Source of the DNA: Rotaria sp. Silwood1
Lineage: Eukaryota > Rotifera > Eurotatoria > Philodinida > Philodinidae
Assembly (NCBI GenBank): GCA_905250075.1
Contig: CAJNOP010000002.1
Span: forward strand, 5,507,565 to 5,571,564
Direction: 5' to 3'
DNA length: 64,000 nucleotides
Shown here: positions 24,963-37,056 of the stretch, one piece after another
How positions within the stretch are numbered: position 1 is the stretch's first letter
Layout of the letters: every line of letters begins with the position of its first letter
Notes under the pieces: generated by a model
What the model saw: the letters and a program-made list of their open reading frames with translations, nothing else
Databases searched by the model: none
What the model was told of the DNA's origin: nothing
Made by a program: the position numbers and the translations under genes

Positions 24963-27900
24963 TTACAGAGTGCCCGGTAGGAGTAGCATATCATGACTAC
25001 ATACATGTGCTATAGGATGTACCAATGAGCTTTTAACAGGAGGAAAACGATCTTCAAGTGAATGTATTTGATAATATTGAATTAAAGACTAAAGAAAAAT
25101 TTTTAAATTGCTTTCTTTTTTTTTTGTTTTTTACTTACTTGTAAACTGTCGAAAAGAAGACTATCAACTAGATAGTGTTTAACAGAACCATCAATTTCTT
25201 GAGTATATATTCGAATATGATATACTTCGTTATTATGTCTAAATAAATTCATAAATATTTAAAATTTTATTATTATTAAATCAAAAATAGTTAAATATAG
25301 ATTCATTTTCGTTTTCAAAATTTAATCAATTTCTATTCAGCATGTTGACGTGACCTATTCTCTGTCAAAAATGAGGACTTTTCCATATGAGTATTAAATT
25401 CTTGTATTGAAAAAATAACACTAATGAAAAAACAAACCACAGGCGATGGAAAATCCCTGATGGGGACTCATATTCTAAACTTCATTGACAAAGTTTTTCA
25501 TTTAAAAAATTGCCAGATAGCACATCATCTAATGCAGTTTTCTACGTTAATTTCAAATATGTCTTTGTATTTTTTCTCAAACTGCTTCTGTGACAAAGAA
25601 ATCACAAAACAAAAACATTAGAAAACCATGATTTTTGAAAAACCGGCATGTCAGTCTAGAAGTATCTGCATTAATTAAATGTATGTCGCAGATATAGAAG
25701 AACATTCTTTGAAAGTTTCATTGATATCGAATCAATGGAAATACAGATGACAGTGAATGTTACTGAAGATATCTTTTCGAAAAATGAAGAATTTTTTGTT
25801 TTCAAAACGCTAATTTGTCATATAAATCGGTAGAGCAGAAATCCTAGTTTTAGATCATATATGATTATAGTCCAACTCTTTTTATTTTTCACACAAGAAT
25901 GATGTTTTCCTTTCAAAGTACTGAAATTTGAATTTGTTTGCAATTAAGTTTTTCGAATGAACTTAGTAGTTGTGACAAAGTTTTTTTTCCACGAAAAAAA
26001 TTGATCATCATTTAAAATGTATAAGTTATTATTCAACTATCGAAAAAGGTCACTTTCATTTTTTCATTTAATATCTACGTTATTACCCACAGTTCGACAG
26101 ACGGAATGTTTTATGTTTTTAAAATGAATGTTACATAAAGACCTGCATTAGAGATAATTAAATGACGTCAGATTTAACATAAGAGGTTTATTTGAACTAT
26201 AAGTTTTATTCTTTGGTGTTCACTGTACAAACTGATATGTTTTTTTTCTTGGAATTCGATTGGTATTTCTTCGAAGTCTATACTCATGAAAAGAAATTGA
26301 AGTCAATCTTGACTCGGCCTATGTAAAGCCCTAAGGATACGTAGGTTAAGCCTTCAAAAGCATCAATTTGTATAATGAATATTAAACAATAGAATTCATC
26401 ACTCAAAAACATAAAACCTGTAGTACTCAACCTAATAGGTAATGTAGAGAGTTCTGATCATTCCTATAAATAATTCCGATGAAAGTCTTTATCTTTAACA
26501 TTTATCAAAAAAAAACGATAATAATATCAAAATCATAACTTTACAGTATATATTTTTACAAGATTAAAATGTCAAACATATTTATAATAAACAGCAACGT
26601 TTTAGCAAATTAGTTTTTCGTTATTGTCTATATATGATAGTAAATAAACAGCAACATTCTGATTACAATATCATATTACAGTAAACAATAAGCAAACTTA
26701 AATATTTGAATATTCTATTAAATACATCTCATAGAAAACATGTCCATCACATATTTATGTTGTGTATTTAAAATTGTATTTATTATTTTTTTTTTTATAT
26801 AGCCTACATTAGATATTTTTTCCAAGAATAACCAAATGATTGTTACATGTTGTGTTTTATATATATGGTATATCGTATTTTTCTTGGGTTTATTCTTTTC
26901 GATGGTATTGCACACTGCTTCAAAACAAGTAAATGTCATTGTTTTCTTATTCTGGAATTATCCCAAAAGAATACTAATGAATTCGTGTTTATCATACAGA
27001 TTTACATATTAATAGAAGAGAAAGAAAACTGCATTTGACGACAAATCAATACTTACTTAATTGATATTGCATGTCCTTCATTTTTTCCTTGTTTTCGAAC
27101 AAGAAATGTATTATTCGGCACAGTTTCATTTCTTAATATATCTTCTGCTTGATGTCGACTAATATCAAGATACCTAAATAGAGAAAAAAAAATACTCTAA
27201 GCTTCTAATATTAAAACAAAAATTAAAAAAAAAAAGATAAAGATTATGAGTGTGATTAGCATTAAAGCAAGGGTAGTAAATTAGAAAAACAAAAAACCAT
27301 ATTTTCCCTTCATATATAGTTAGTAAAATTATAAAAATAAATTTAATTTCATATTCACACATTTGTTTTACCAATCATTTAGACGATTATTCGGTAAGAT
27401 TGGAACAAATGTCGATGATAAATGTGTATTATCAAATGAAGATGATAATTGTAATGTTCGATGTTTATAGGATATTGTTTCAGGTGTTGTTGGTGATGAA
27501 ATAGATTTTGAGCGTTGAATAGGTATAGTACTATTACTATTATTATTATTATTTGATGATGGTGGATTTGAATATGTATTTCCAATTGATACACGTATTG
27601 GATTAGGTGGACTATACGCTTGAACAAGTGAACGAAGAAAGGGAAAATGATGTGCAAGTGTTGATGATATGTTCGAACGCTGAAAATATGAAAATTAAAA
27701 TATTCATGATACCTACCAAGTTTCACAATCACATACCAATGATGATGTTTCAGCCTTAAAAAAAAACAAAAGAAAGAAAAAAATACATATTATATTATAT
27801 TGAAAATTTGAAATTCATACAAGAGTTGTTGATGAACGTTGAATTGCTTTTTGTAAATCACCATCAATTGTACCAACTAATGTTGCGGGAATAAGACCAA

Positions 27901-30900
27901 TTTCATTAGTTCGTAAATTTTTTACCTAAAACAATTTTTTTTATTTAATTAATTAAATAAATAAAATATATGATCATATTTTCTTACTTTCCACATATGT
28001 TCATCATCATCTTCAATTATTTCAAGTTCATCACCTTCATTAACTTTAATATGTCGTTCATCAAATCGATTCATATGAGATCTATTATTGTTATTATTTA
28101 TTGAACCATCATAATCATATAAAGCATAAACTCGATCTAAAATAGAATCGAAATTTAATTACTAAAAAAAAACAAAAAAACCAAGAAAAAGATACATACT
28201 GTGGTTATTAACATTAGATGCACTGGTAAATGCACGTGGTAACTCAATTGAACCTCGATCAAAACTTCGAATACGTTCAAGTGATGCTAAATAAAAAAAA
28301 GCATAAGATTCTTAAATAACTTTAAGTAATCGTATAAGTTCAAATTCAACATTATTACAATTGAATGAATGTTAATTAGACGAAACTAATTCATGTTTTT
28401 GAAATAATAATATGAACAGACGAGAGTGATGAAATCCTTGAAAAATTCTACTAATGAGAGAAGTCCTTTAACTGATAAATTACTTTTCAGTCGAAACTAT
28501 GTGCATTATGTACACTTCAATGAGTGATGAATATCTTGAAAAAGTTTCATGTTCTTAACTTATTGTTGCGAAAATAATGCACTTTTATAATATTTTTTTA
28601 AATGAATTCTGTGACCCCTGACAGACATCAGAACAATTGGATTTTCGAACTTCCACTTGATACTTCGTATAACAACAGACTTTAAGGAGAGTGTTTTCAA
28701 ATCGTGTCACTGTTCCTGTTCTAAAATACAATTATGGCAATAGTATGTCTTTGACATTGCTTACACAAACTAGTAGATTTGATGTTCTTATTTCACGATA
28801 GCAATAAATCAAAACATCTGAAATATTTATGTTAAGACTCGTTTCTATGCAAAGTTTTAAATCCATGTTCGAAAATCGCTTTTTTGGAGCAGGACATTCA
28901 TTCACAAAAATACCATAAGAATACAGTGCCTCTGCAACAATGAGTTGAGAACATTAATTTTTTTAAAGATATTCATAGATTATCTCGGTCGATATCATGC
29001 ACATAGTCTAGACTCAAAAATAATGTTTCAGTTGAAGAGCTTCTCTCATTAGAAAACTGTTATTTATAAAGATGATCTTATTGAGTTTAACTAATGAGAC
29101 ATTCTCATAAACCGATAAATTGTTTTTGAAATGAGTTTTAGTTTATTAAATAAATTTTATTAAGAGTAGACGAAAGCCTAAAAAAATGATTAGTTTCTAT
29201 TTAATCTTCTTTTTATGTTATGATCATTTGTGTTGTTTTTAAATTCAAACATTGTACATATAAAGTTCTCAATGGGAATACTCCATTGTGAAAGTATCAG
29301 TTTTTGATAGTATCTTCTACTATCCAAAAAACCCATATTAAACATTCTGTTATGCAACAAAAGAAACTTTATTCTTATATTAATATTTCACGGTTAGAAG
29401 ATCATCATGAACTATTCGTATTGAAAACTTTATTAGTGAAAATTTTGAATTTGAAAACAAAAAAAACGATTTTGGAGGTTACTTCGAAAGCATCATGGTA
29501 TTTTATTGAAAAAGAAATAAAAGTAATCGTATATTAACGAGACAAATAGATAAACATAAATACATTTAGACTTTCTTCTGATTCTAACAAGGTCTACTTA
29601 ATGAATTAAAACTCATCTCAAAAGCGATTTGAAACTTAGCAATATTTCAATCCGACGAGTTCTAACCGAGTCTTATTTATTTTGTATTCTTTGCATGCAT
29701 ATTTTCTGATAGTGTATAATATATTTTAACTTAAGCAGTAGAAAATTTCAGTTCGGTACAGTCAGTCTTATCAATTAGATCTCTATTATTAGATTAAAAG
29801 CTTATATGAATATTCAAAATCAATAAAATAATAACTTGTGAAATCTTTCAGATTTTCATTAGCATGATATCTACCTCGATGAAAACATGATCCCATTTTT
29901 TTGATACATTCTCGATGAAGTTTCTTCTGACATCTTGAACATTCATAACCTTGATAAAATATTCCACTAAAAAGTAAAACAGAAATCTTTATAAATTATT
30001 TCTATTAATTATAATATTTTATTTACCACAAATATCGATTACAAAGATCACAACGTGGATTGATTTCATCGAATGATTTCATTTGAAAATAATGTCCATT
30101 TTCAAATAATTCTGAATTTGAACATCGATCACTAAACATTTATTGAAAAATCAATGTTTTTTTTTTATTTTTTTTATTTTTATTTATTCATTATATTCTT
30201 ACATAGCATCTCGTAAATTTTTAAGCCAATATGTACGTTTTTCTTCGGTTTTTGCAACAAATCTATATTCATGCTTCATATTATCACGTAAAATAAATGG
30301 GAACTAAAAATATTCATAAAAAAATGGTTTCGTTTTTTCGAATAAAATTATTATTAATAAAAATAAACCTCGCGTTTTGTTGCTTTTAATTCTTCTATTT
30401 GACATCCTTGAATAAATAAAGCTGCACGAAATGTATATTTTTCTGAACCCTAAATTAAACACAAACAAACAAATTTTAATTGAAAATAAAAGAAATTCTT
30501 TTCATTTTACTTTAACTTTGCATATTAAAAGAACACGATCAAATAGAAACACAGTTCTAAAAGAATGCACAAAAAAATAATAAAATACTCATTAAAAAAA
30601 AGAAGAACATTTACCTTGTTCCACCTCGATGTCCATCATCACTAACAGTAAATTGTTCATCAGCTATGAATCGACCATAACTACGTAAACATCTATCTGA
30701 TGGTAATTTAATATCACAGATTGTTTTCTCAATATTATTTATAACTTTTAAATTATCATGTGCACGTTTTGCTTCATTTATATATTGATTAACATCCTAA
30801 ATAAAAATTAATTAATGAATACAAAGCAAAGACAAAAAATTTTTATTTTTACAATCATTAATTGTTCAGCTTTTTCTAATAATTGTCGTTTTGCATCACC

Positions 30901-33900
30901 ATTTTGATCGGTTGATGGAACATTTTTTTTCATTGTCTACATAAAAAAAAGAAGAAACAAGACAAATTATGTTATTTTCTTTTTTCTTTAAGAAAAGAAA
31001 TTAATTTACGTGTAATAATAGTGAATATTTAACAATTCGTTGAAATGGTAAAACAACTGTATCACGTAGTTGAAATTTACCAAGTTCACCTGCTGACTGA
31101 CGACATTGCTAAAACGAATACACAAATTGTTTTTCATTGCCAATATGAATAATCTATATATTTGATTATCAATGTAAAAATGAATTAACATTTTCAATCA
31201 GTAATAATTTTCTATCAACGAATATTCTGTACGGATAAACTTTTCGCAACTGGACTCGAATTGGAGCTAATCGAAATTCGGCAAATACTTTGATGGTTAT
31301 AGTAGAGTTTTTTCAACGTTTTGTTTTATATGAAACAGTGCACTATTTATTTTTTTTTATTAAAAGCAACAGCAAAATAAGTGATTATCTGAATTTTTAC
31401 AAAAAAAATTATTCAGTTGGTGTCTTTCTGCTTCTAAACTTTGATGAGTTTCGCTGAGTATCCATTCGATTGTTGCTGATGACGCTGAAATGGAACGCAC
31501 TATTGGTGCCAAACATCAGATTGGTGGATATATGTGTAGATATGACTGTTTTTTCCATAACAATGATACAAGTTCACCTTTTTTTAATAATTCATTTTTC
31601 TCTCCAATGTATTCAGATATGACTACTTGTCATATGCAGATGAATTTTCATTAGAAACGAATTTCTTTAGTAAAACAATATCTCTTTCCACTTCTGTAAT
31701 CTGTTCTCAAGTGCAATAAATTATTAAATCGTGGTCGAATCGATTTTTTATAGAAAAAATGTTCGTTTATTTTTTTAACCTCTTAAAGAAGCCTTCAGAA
31801 AACTGTTAACATTGTATTAGATTAAAATATTGTGTTCTTTTTAAAAAATAAGCTTAAAATTTCTTTAGAACTTCTGATTCGATCTATTAAAGGTCCATGA
31901 ATTAATTTTGGACTAACTTCATCATACCAAAACTAATCCAAAGCAGAAGCAAATGCAACTGCTATCGTAAACAATAGAAAAGTTTCAAATTTCGGTGAAC
32001 TTCTTTAAAAGTTTGAACACTTTGTCAAATTATTTATCGACAAGCCGTAAAACTTTTACTCAAATGTTTTATCCAACGTGATTGTCAAAGTAGGAACGCT
32101 CATTCGAAGATCAGATTGACGATCCACACAGTTTTTGATTCGATCTGTATATCTCACTCTTACCTACGTAACTGTTAACAGAAACATGTAGAATTAAATA
32201 TTTTTTAAACTTATTTCTATATGTGATTACACGCAACGATTTGTAAACAACTCTTAATATGTAAAATAATTTCTTAAGCTAAAATCGCTTTTATGATTAA
32301 TATTTACTTCAAGTTTTTGAGCAAAATTTGCATCTTGTTTTATTTTTCGATCAAGAAATTCTTGAGCATCAGGTAATTCAGAACAATATTTAGCATAAAT
32401 AAGAAATCGATCTTGCCATCTTGTAAATAAATCTACAATACGTGATGTACGACCTTTTTCATTTCGACCAGCTGCACGTAAATCATCATAAAATTCTGAA
32501 TGTAATGCATAAATATCCTAATAATTGAAAACAAAACAAAAAAAAGAAAATCATGAGATTTTAACTATAGAAAAAAATATATATTAATAAGTTCTTACAG
32601 AAATATTTAGAAAAATTTTTTTTCTTTCATCTGGCTTTAACGGTAATGGTTCGATAAAATTCTAAAATAAATCGATTTATATATATATATATATTTATGT
32701 TAATGTAAAAAAACATCTAATAGTTCTATTTACCGTCACTATTTGATATAATGAATCGCGATAATTCAATTCTGTATCGAGTAATTCTTTTACACAATGA
32801 TCACGTGGAAGGAATGCTCTATGAGTATCCTAAAGAAAACAATGAAAATTTTTAGAACTTTTTATTAATAATAATGATAAGAATAATAAAATGATTAAAA
32901 AAAAAGATAAAAATGCTAACTAATAGTACAAAGCATGAAGCAGAGAAAAGAAGAAAAAACTAACAGATTTTTTTGGTTTTTCACATAATTGTTCATAAAC
33001 ATCATCTGCGATGCTTATACGTGAACCATAAACACCTGTATCACCATTTAATATTGAAAATGGAAGAGACGATGTTGATAAACGATGATTTGTTAATGAT
33101 GTTATTAAATCATTTGAATTTTTATCTGTTATTGCTGCTGCTGATGATAATGCTGATGCAGCACAAGCAGCAACAAGTGATGATGATGATAATGATTCAT
33201 TTAAATTTGTTGAACTTGTTGTTTTCATAAATGATGATTCTTGTTTTGTTATTTGAGGTAGATTTGTGGTATGAAATGAAGGTACATGATGAATACGTGC
33301 ATAACGACATGAATGACATAAAGATGATTGTCGTTGTAATTTAGGTGGTCTAGCAAAGAAATAAAATAGGGGTGCACAAAGTAGCAAGAGCAACAAGCAA
33401 ATACATAAAGCATATAAAGCAAAGAATGTGCATAGATACAAAACAAAGCATAACAAAAAAGATATAGCATTCTTTTCTAGACACCAACCCTCTTCTTCTC
33501 AATTATGCGTCCATAAAGATCATTTTTGTCTGCTGGAGAAACAATTGTTTCAGGTGATGCATAATATAGAAGTGCTCGAGAGTCATCTTCATTATCATCA
33601 TTATTCATCATAGAAGTACTGAATAATGATAATTAATATATAAATATATTTATATATTAAATAAATAAAATTATAATAAGAAAAATAAAAATTAAACTTA
33701 CCCTTGTGTAGGTATTGTTTCATCAAGTGAACGAATAATTGGTAATAGTCCATTATCATCATCTTTAGGCATATTAACATAATTCACTGGGCTACTGATT
33801 GGAAAAGGTGTTAAATTTTTTCTTTTTGCTACATCTAATCGTGAGATTTTGGATAGAGTTTCAATAATCTTCATAAAAAGAAAAAGAAATTGATTGAAAT

Positions 33901-34455
33901 AATCAATTTTTATGTTTGTTTTTTTTTTTTTTTTGTTCTCATCCTTACTTTATCTAAGTCATATTTATCAAATAACATATATGGATCGAATAGGTCTCGA
34001 TCACGAAAATTTAATTCACGTCTACATGTATCCAAAAATAAACGAATATTTTGTAAACAAAGAAACTAAATTTATCAATATTATTTATTAAATTAAAATA
34101 ATTTTCTATTTCATACACGACTTTTTTGTGGTCGAAAGGAAACATCTGTATAATTAATTATTCCAGGTACTAAATAATTGAGCAAATTACATAAGACAAT
34201 ACCTAAATAAAATAAAAATGAATTTTTTTAATTTTTATCTTATTAATTTGACATAAGAAAAAATTATTTTTATATCAAACCATCTGTTAAGATAACTGCT
34301 AAATCTTCGATGGTGCTAGTTGGTGAACTTAAAATACGATTAGCTTCAGGTGATAAAACATGACATTGATTAAGCCATTGATAAGCTTGACGCCAAACTG
34401 GTTGAAAACTCTTATTTGGATCAAATGGAGGTGGTAATGATGGTGGACTAATCAT
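24963..34455 (-). CDS. VAV: Vav-family Rho/Rac guanine nucleotide exchange factor, about 25 exons
   Basis: Exchanges GDP for GTP on Rho/Rac downstream of tyrosine kinases. Exons (minus): 34455-34281, 34202-34117, 34065-33949, 33868-33702, 33618-about 33480, 33349-32965, 32829-32734, 32661-32599, 32517-32308, 31108-31010, 30936-30853, 30796-30615, 30556-30511, 30449-30369, 30303-30203, 30131-30027, 29966-29875, 28286-28200, 28136-27988, 27925-27821, 27754-27737 (18 nt), 27679-27372, 27173-27057, 25238-25139, 25088-24963. Domains: CH (exons 1-4), acidic/Tyr region (DLYGR, DVYEQL), DH (exons 7-11), PH (12-15; TVFLFDRVLLICKVK), C1 (16-17; CDLC..GIFYQGYECSRC), SH3 (19-20; ALYDYDG..GLIPATLVG), a Ser/Asn linker, SH2 (23-25; NTFLVRKQG..SLIQYYQIHSL). 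It stops shortly after SH2, without the usual last SH3. The exon 5/6 junction is out of phase, so a small exon is probably missed. Confidence 0.93.
28451..29052. repeat. Repeat family A, copy 2 (Vav intron)
   Basis: A 602-bp element with perfect 13-bp terminal inverted repeats, CTAATGAGAGAAG .. CTTCTCTCATTAG; the similarity continues imperfectly for about 40 bp inward (TCC(T)TTAACTGATAAATT and CTCTTCAACTG). The interior aligns with copies at 11774 and 60050. No coding capacity. A further left-end fragment of the family lies at 29091-29145. Confidence 0.75.
29091..29145. repeat. Repeat family A, terminal fragment
   Basis: CTAATGAGACATTCTCATAA followed by ACCGATAAATTGTTTTTG matches the family A terminal repeat. 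The rest of an element was not found next to it, so this is a solo end, 38 bp from the right end of copy 2. Confidence 0.5.
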
Positions 34456-35028
34456 TATTTTGTTTATTGACCTTTGATTAAATGCATCTTAGAAAAAAAA
34501 AAAAAAAAAACGAAAAACGTTAAGCAAACATTCTATCGCCTTTTTTTATTAATCATTTGTTGATTGAAATAACCAATAAGAAATTATTTATCGAACCTCT
34601 TTGATTTAAAAGAAGAAAATTTTGTTTTCTTTTCTAATAAAAATATTACAGAAAATAAGAATAATAATTTGAATTTTATTCAATAAAAAAGTTTACTAAA
34701 AAAGAACCAGAAGATCAAAAAGATACTTTCATTCGCTAACTTTACCTCTACGTTCACTTTCATTTGATACTTTTTTTTTATCATATCATTGCTTATCAAA
34801 AAATTCATCCTTGTATAAATGCTTTTATCCTTATCATCATTACTGATATCATTTATTGTCTACCATTACTGCTGTGATGATGAATATTCTTTCCTCACAT
34901 GTACTCTTCATGAGGAACAAGACCTTTGTCTTCGCAGCAGCAGGTAGTCAACAAATTTCATCATCATCATATTGAGATTTCAATTTTCTAGACCATATTG
35001 GAATAGTTTAACTTCAGTTTCTAATAAA
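34456..35028. promoter_or_regulatory. Divergent upstream region Vav / S9 peptidase
   Basis: The 573 bp separate the divergent starts of Vav (-) and the peptidase (+), so this segment must carry promoters or 5'UTRs for both. It has a long A-run at 34492-34510 and a GCAGCAGCAGG stretch at 34935-34945. TTAACTTCAG at 35009-35018 could be a leader acceptor 10 bp before the peptidase ATG. Core promoter motifs are not obvious. Confidence 0.4.
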
Positions 35029-36972
35029 ATGTCTTATGGTACATGGTTATCACCAATACAATCATCTTTAATTGTTGAAAATACTTTAACATTATTAGAA
35101 ATTGAAGTTGATGAAAAAGGAAATGTGTATTGGTTAGAACTTCGTCCATTTGAAAATGGTCGTTATGTACTTCGTTCAAATAAGCAAAAAGATGATTTAA
35201 TACCAAAAACATTTAATTGTCGTACACGTGTTCATGAATATGGTGGTGGATCATATATTGTTAAGAATGATATTGTTTATTTTTCTAATTTTGTTGATCA
35301 ACGTATATATAAATTAGATCTTAAAGAGAATAATTTACCAGTACCATTAACAAATGAATCAACAAATGCATCATTACGTTATGCAGATTTTACAATTGAT
35401 TTAAACCGACAACAATTAATTTGTGTACATGAAAATCATCAAAATGAAAGTGATGTTCAAAATACAATTATATCTATTTCATTAAAAAATTCATCATCAA
35501 TAATTACATTAGATTCAGGTTATGATTTTTATTCATCACCAAAAGTAAGTCCTAATGGAAAATATTTAATATGGATTTGTTGGAATCATCCAAATATGCC
35601 ATGGGATCAAACAGAATTATGGATTGGTGAATTTAGTAATGAAGAAAATGTATTGATTAATAAAAAAAAATTATTTGGAAAAATTAATGAATCTATTATA
35701 TACCCACAATGGTCACCAGATGGAAAGTATATTTATTTTGTTAGTGATCAAAATGGTTGGTGGAATATTTATCGTACTAATATTGATGATCAATCATTAG
35801 AACATCTTTATCATATGGAAGCTGAGTTCGGCGGACCTTCATGGCAATTTGGTACATCTTATTATGATTTTGATTCAAATGGAAATCTTGTTACTGTTTA
35901 TTGGAAAGATGGAATTGCTAAATTAAATAAAATTGATGTTCAAACAAAAGTACTCATTCCATTAACAGCTACAGAAGAATATACTGATGTACGTTATGTG
36001 CATGTTCACAATCAAAATGTTTATTTTATTGGTTCATCATCTATAAAACCAACTGAAATTGTCGAATTGAATTTAGAAACAAATACAAAAAAAGTTATAT
36101 GTCATTCAACGAATTTAACATTTGATTCACGTTATTTATCTGTACCAGAAATGATAACATTTAAAACCGGTGATGATGTTGCTTATGGATTTTATTATTC
36201 ACCAAAAAATGATGATTATCAAATACCAACAAATGAACTTCCACCATTACTTGTACGTACTCATGGTGGTCCAACATCAGCAACAACAAGTTCATTTAAT
36301 CTTCGTGTACAATATTGGACATCACGTGGTTTTGCATTGCTTGATGTTAATTATCGTGGTTCAACTGGTTATGGACGTAAATTTCGTGATAGTTTAAAAC
36401 ATAATTGGGGAATTTATGATGTACAAGATTGTGTAGCTGGTGCTCAACATCTTGTTCAACAAAATAAAGTTGATAGAAATCGTTTAACAATTGATGGTGG
36501 TTCAGCTGGCGGTTATACAACATTATGTGCATTAACAATGTCTGATTATTTTTCTGCTGGTGCATCACATTACGGTGTTAGTGATCTTGAATTACTTGCA
36601 CGTGATACACATAAATTTGAAGCACGTTATTTAGATCAATTAATTGGTGAATATCCAGCTGAAAAAAATCTTTATATTGAACGTTCACCAATAAGTCATG
36701 TTCAAAATTTATCAAAACCAATTATATTTTTTCAAGGTACAGAAGATAAAGTTGTTTTACCAAGTCAAGCTGAAATAATGGTTAATGCATTACGTGAAAA
36801 AAAATTACCAGTTGCATATGTTTTATTTGAAGGTGAACAACATGGTTTTCGTAAAGCTGAAAATATACGAAAAAGTTTAGATGGTCAATTTTATTTTTTT
36901 TCAAAAATATTTCGTTTTCAAATGGCTGATCATGTTGAGCCGATTCCAATTGAGAATTTACAAAATGATTAG
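35029..36972 (+). CDS. S9 prolyl-oligopeptidase family serine peptidase
   Basis: Cytosolic-type peptidase of the S9 (dipeptidyl/acylaminoacyl peptidase) family, 647 aa in a single coding exon. The N-terminal part is a beta-propeller with repeated blade motifs such as SPNGKYLIW and SPDGKYIYFVSD. The C-terminal alpha/beta hydrolase has HGGPT (oxyanion region), NYRGSTGYGR, nucleophile GGSAGG (Ser492), Asp573 in GTEDKVV and His605 in GEQHGF, so the triad is complete. No signal peptide or membrane helix is seen. The frame stays open upstream of 35029, but the first ATG is at 35029 (MSYGTW); an upstream TTG is not used as a start. The stop is only 84 bp before the next gene on the same strand. The closest relatives are bacterial/eukaryotic S9C-like aminopeptidases, and substrate is not predictable. 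Confidence 0.92.
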   Translation: MSYGTWLSPIQSSLIVENTLTLLEIEVDEKGNVYWLELRPFENGRYVLRSNKQKDDLIPKTFNCRTRVHEYGGGSYIVKNDIVYFSNFVDQRIYKLDLKENNLPVPLTNESTNASLRYADFTIDLNRQQLICVHENHQNESDVQNTIISISLKNSSSIITLDSGYDFYSSPKVSPNGKYLIWICWNHPNMPWDQTELWIGEFSNEENVLINKKKLFGKINESIIYPQWSPDGKYIYFVSDQNGWWNIYRTNIDDQSLEHLYHMEAEFGGPSWQFGTSYYDFDSNGNLVTVYWKDGIAKLNKIDVQTKVLIPLTATEEYTDVRYVHVHNQNVYFIGSSSIKPTEIVELNLETNTKKVICHSTNLTFDSRYLSVPEMITFKTGDDVAYGFYYSPKNDDYQIPTNELPPLLVRTHGGPTSATTSSFNLRVQYWTSRGFALLDVNYRGSTGYGRKFRDSLKHNWGIYDVQDCVAGAQHLVQQNKVDRNRLTIDGGSAGGYTTLCALTMSDYFSAGASHYGVSDLELLARDTHKFEARYLDQLIGEYPAEKNLYIERSPISHVQNLSKPIIFFQGTEDKVVLPSQAEIMVNALREKKLPVAYVLFEGEQHGFRKAENIRKSLDGQFYFFSKIFRFQMADHVEPIPIENLQND

Positions 36973-37056
36973 AAATTTAGATTTTCATTTATCTTTTTGT
37001 TTTTTAGATTAAAATTTTTGTTTTGCTTATTAAAAAAATAAAATAAAAAAAAAACC
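36973..37056 (+). promoter_or_regulatory. Short intercistronic spacer with splice acceptor
   Basis: Between the peptidase stop and the next ATG, 84 bp include CTTTTTGTTTTTTAG ending at 37007, a strong pyrimidine-AG acceptor with no donor in the spacer. This fits trans-splicing of a downstream operon gene, leaving a 49-nt leader. A conventional 5'UTR intron with a donor further upstream is the alternative. Confidence 0.5.

Noticed and set aside
27379-27732. His/Ile/Tyr-rich 117-codon minus frame
   Set aside because: It is another reading frame of the Vav SH3-SH2 linker exon (27679-27372).
33249-33613. Plus and minus frames rich in H/Y/L over Vav exons 5-6
   Set aside because: Antisense or frame-shifted shadows of the Vav acidic-region exons.
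34972-35028. 19-residue N-terminal extension of the S9 peptidase
   Set aside because: It would start at a TTG; the first ATG in frame is at 35029 and nothing in the extension suggests a targeting signal.
36170-36568. Met/His/Gln-rich frames on both strands inside the S9 peptidase
   Set aside because: Shadows of the peptidase coding sequence; the peptidase frame contains the intact catalytic residues.
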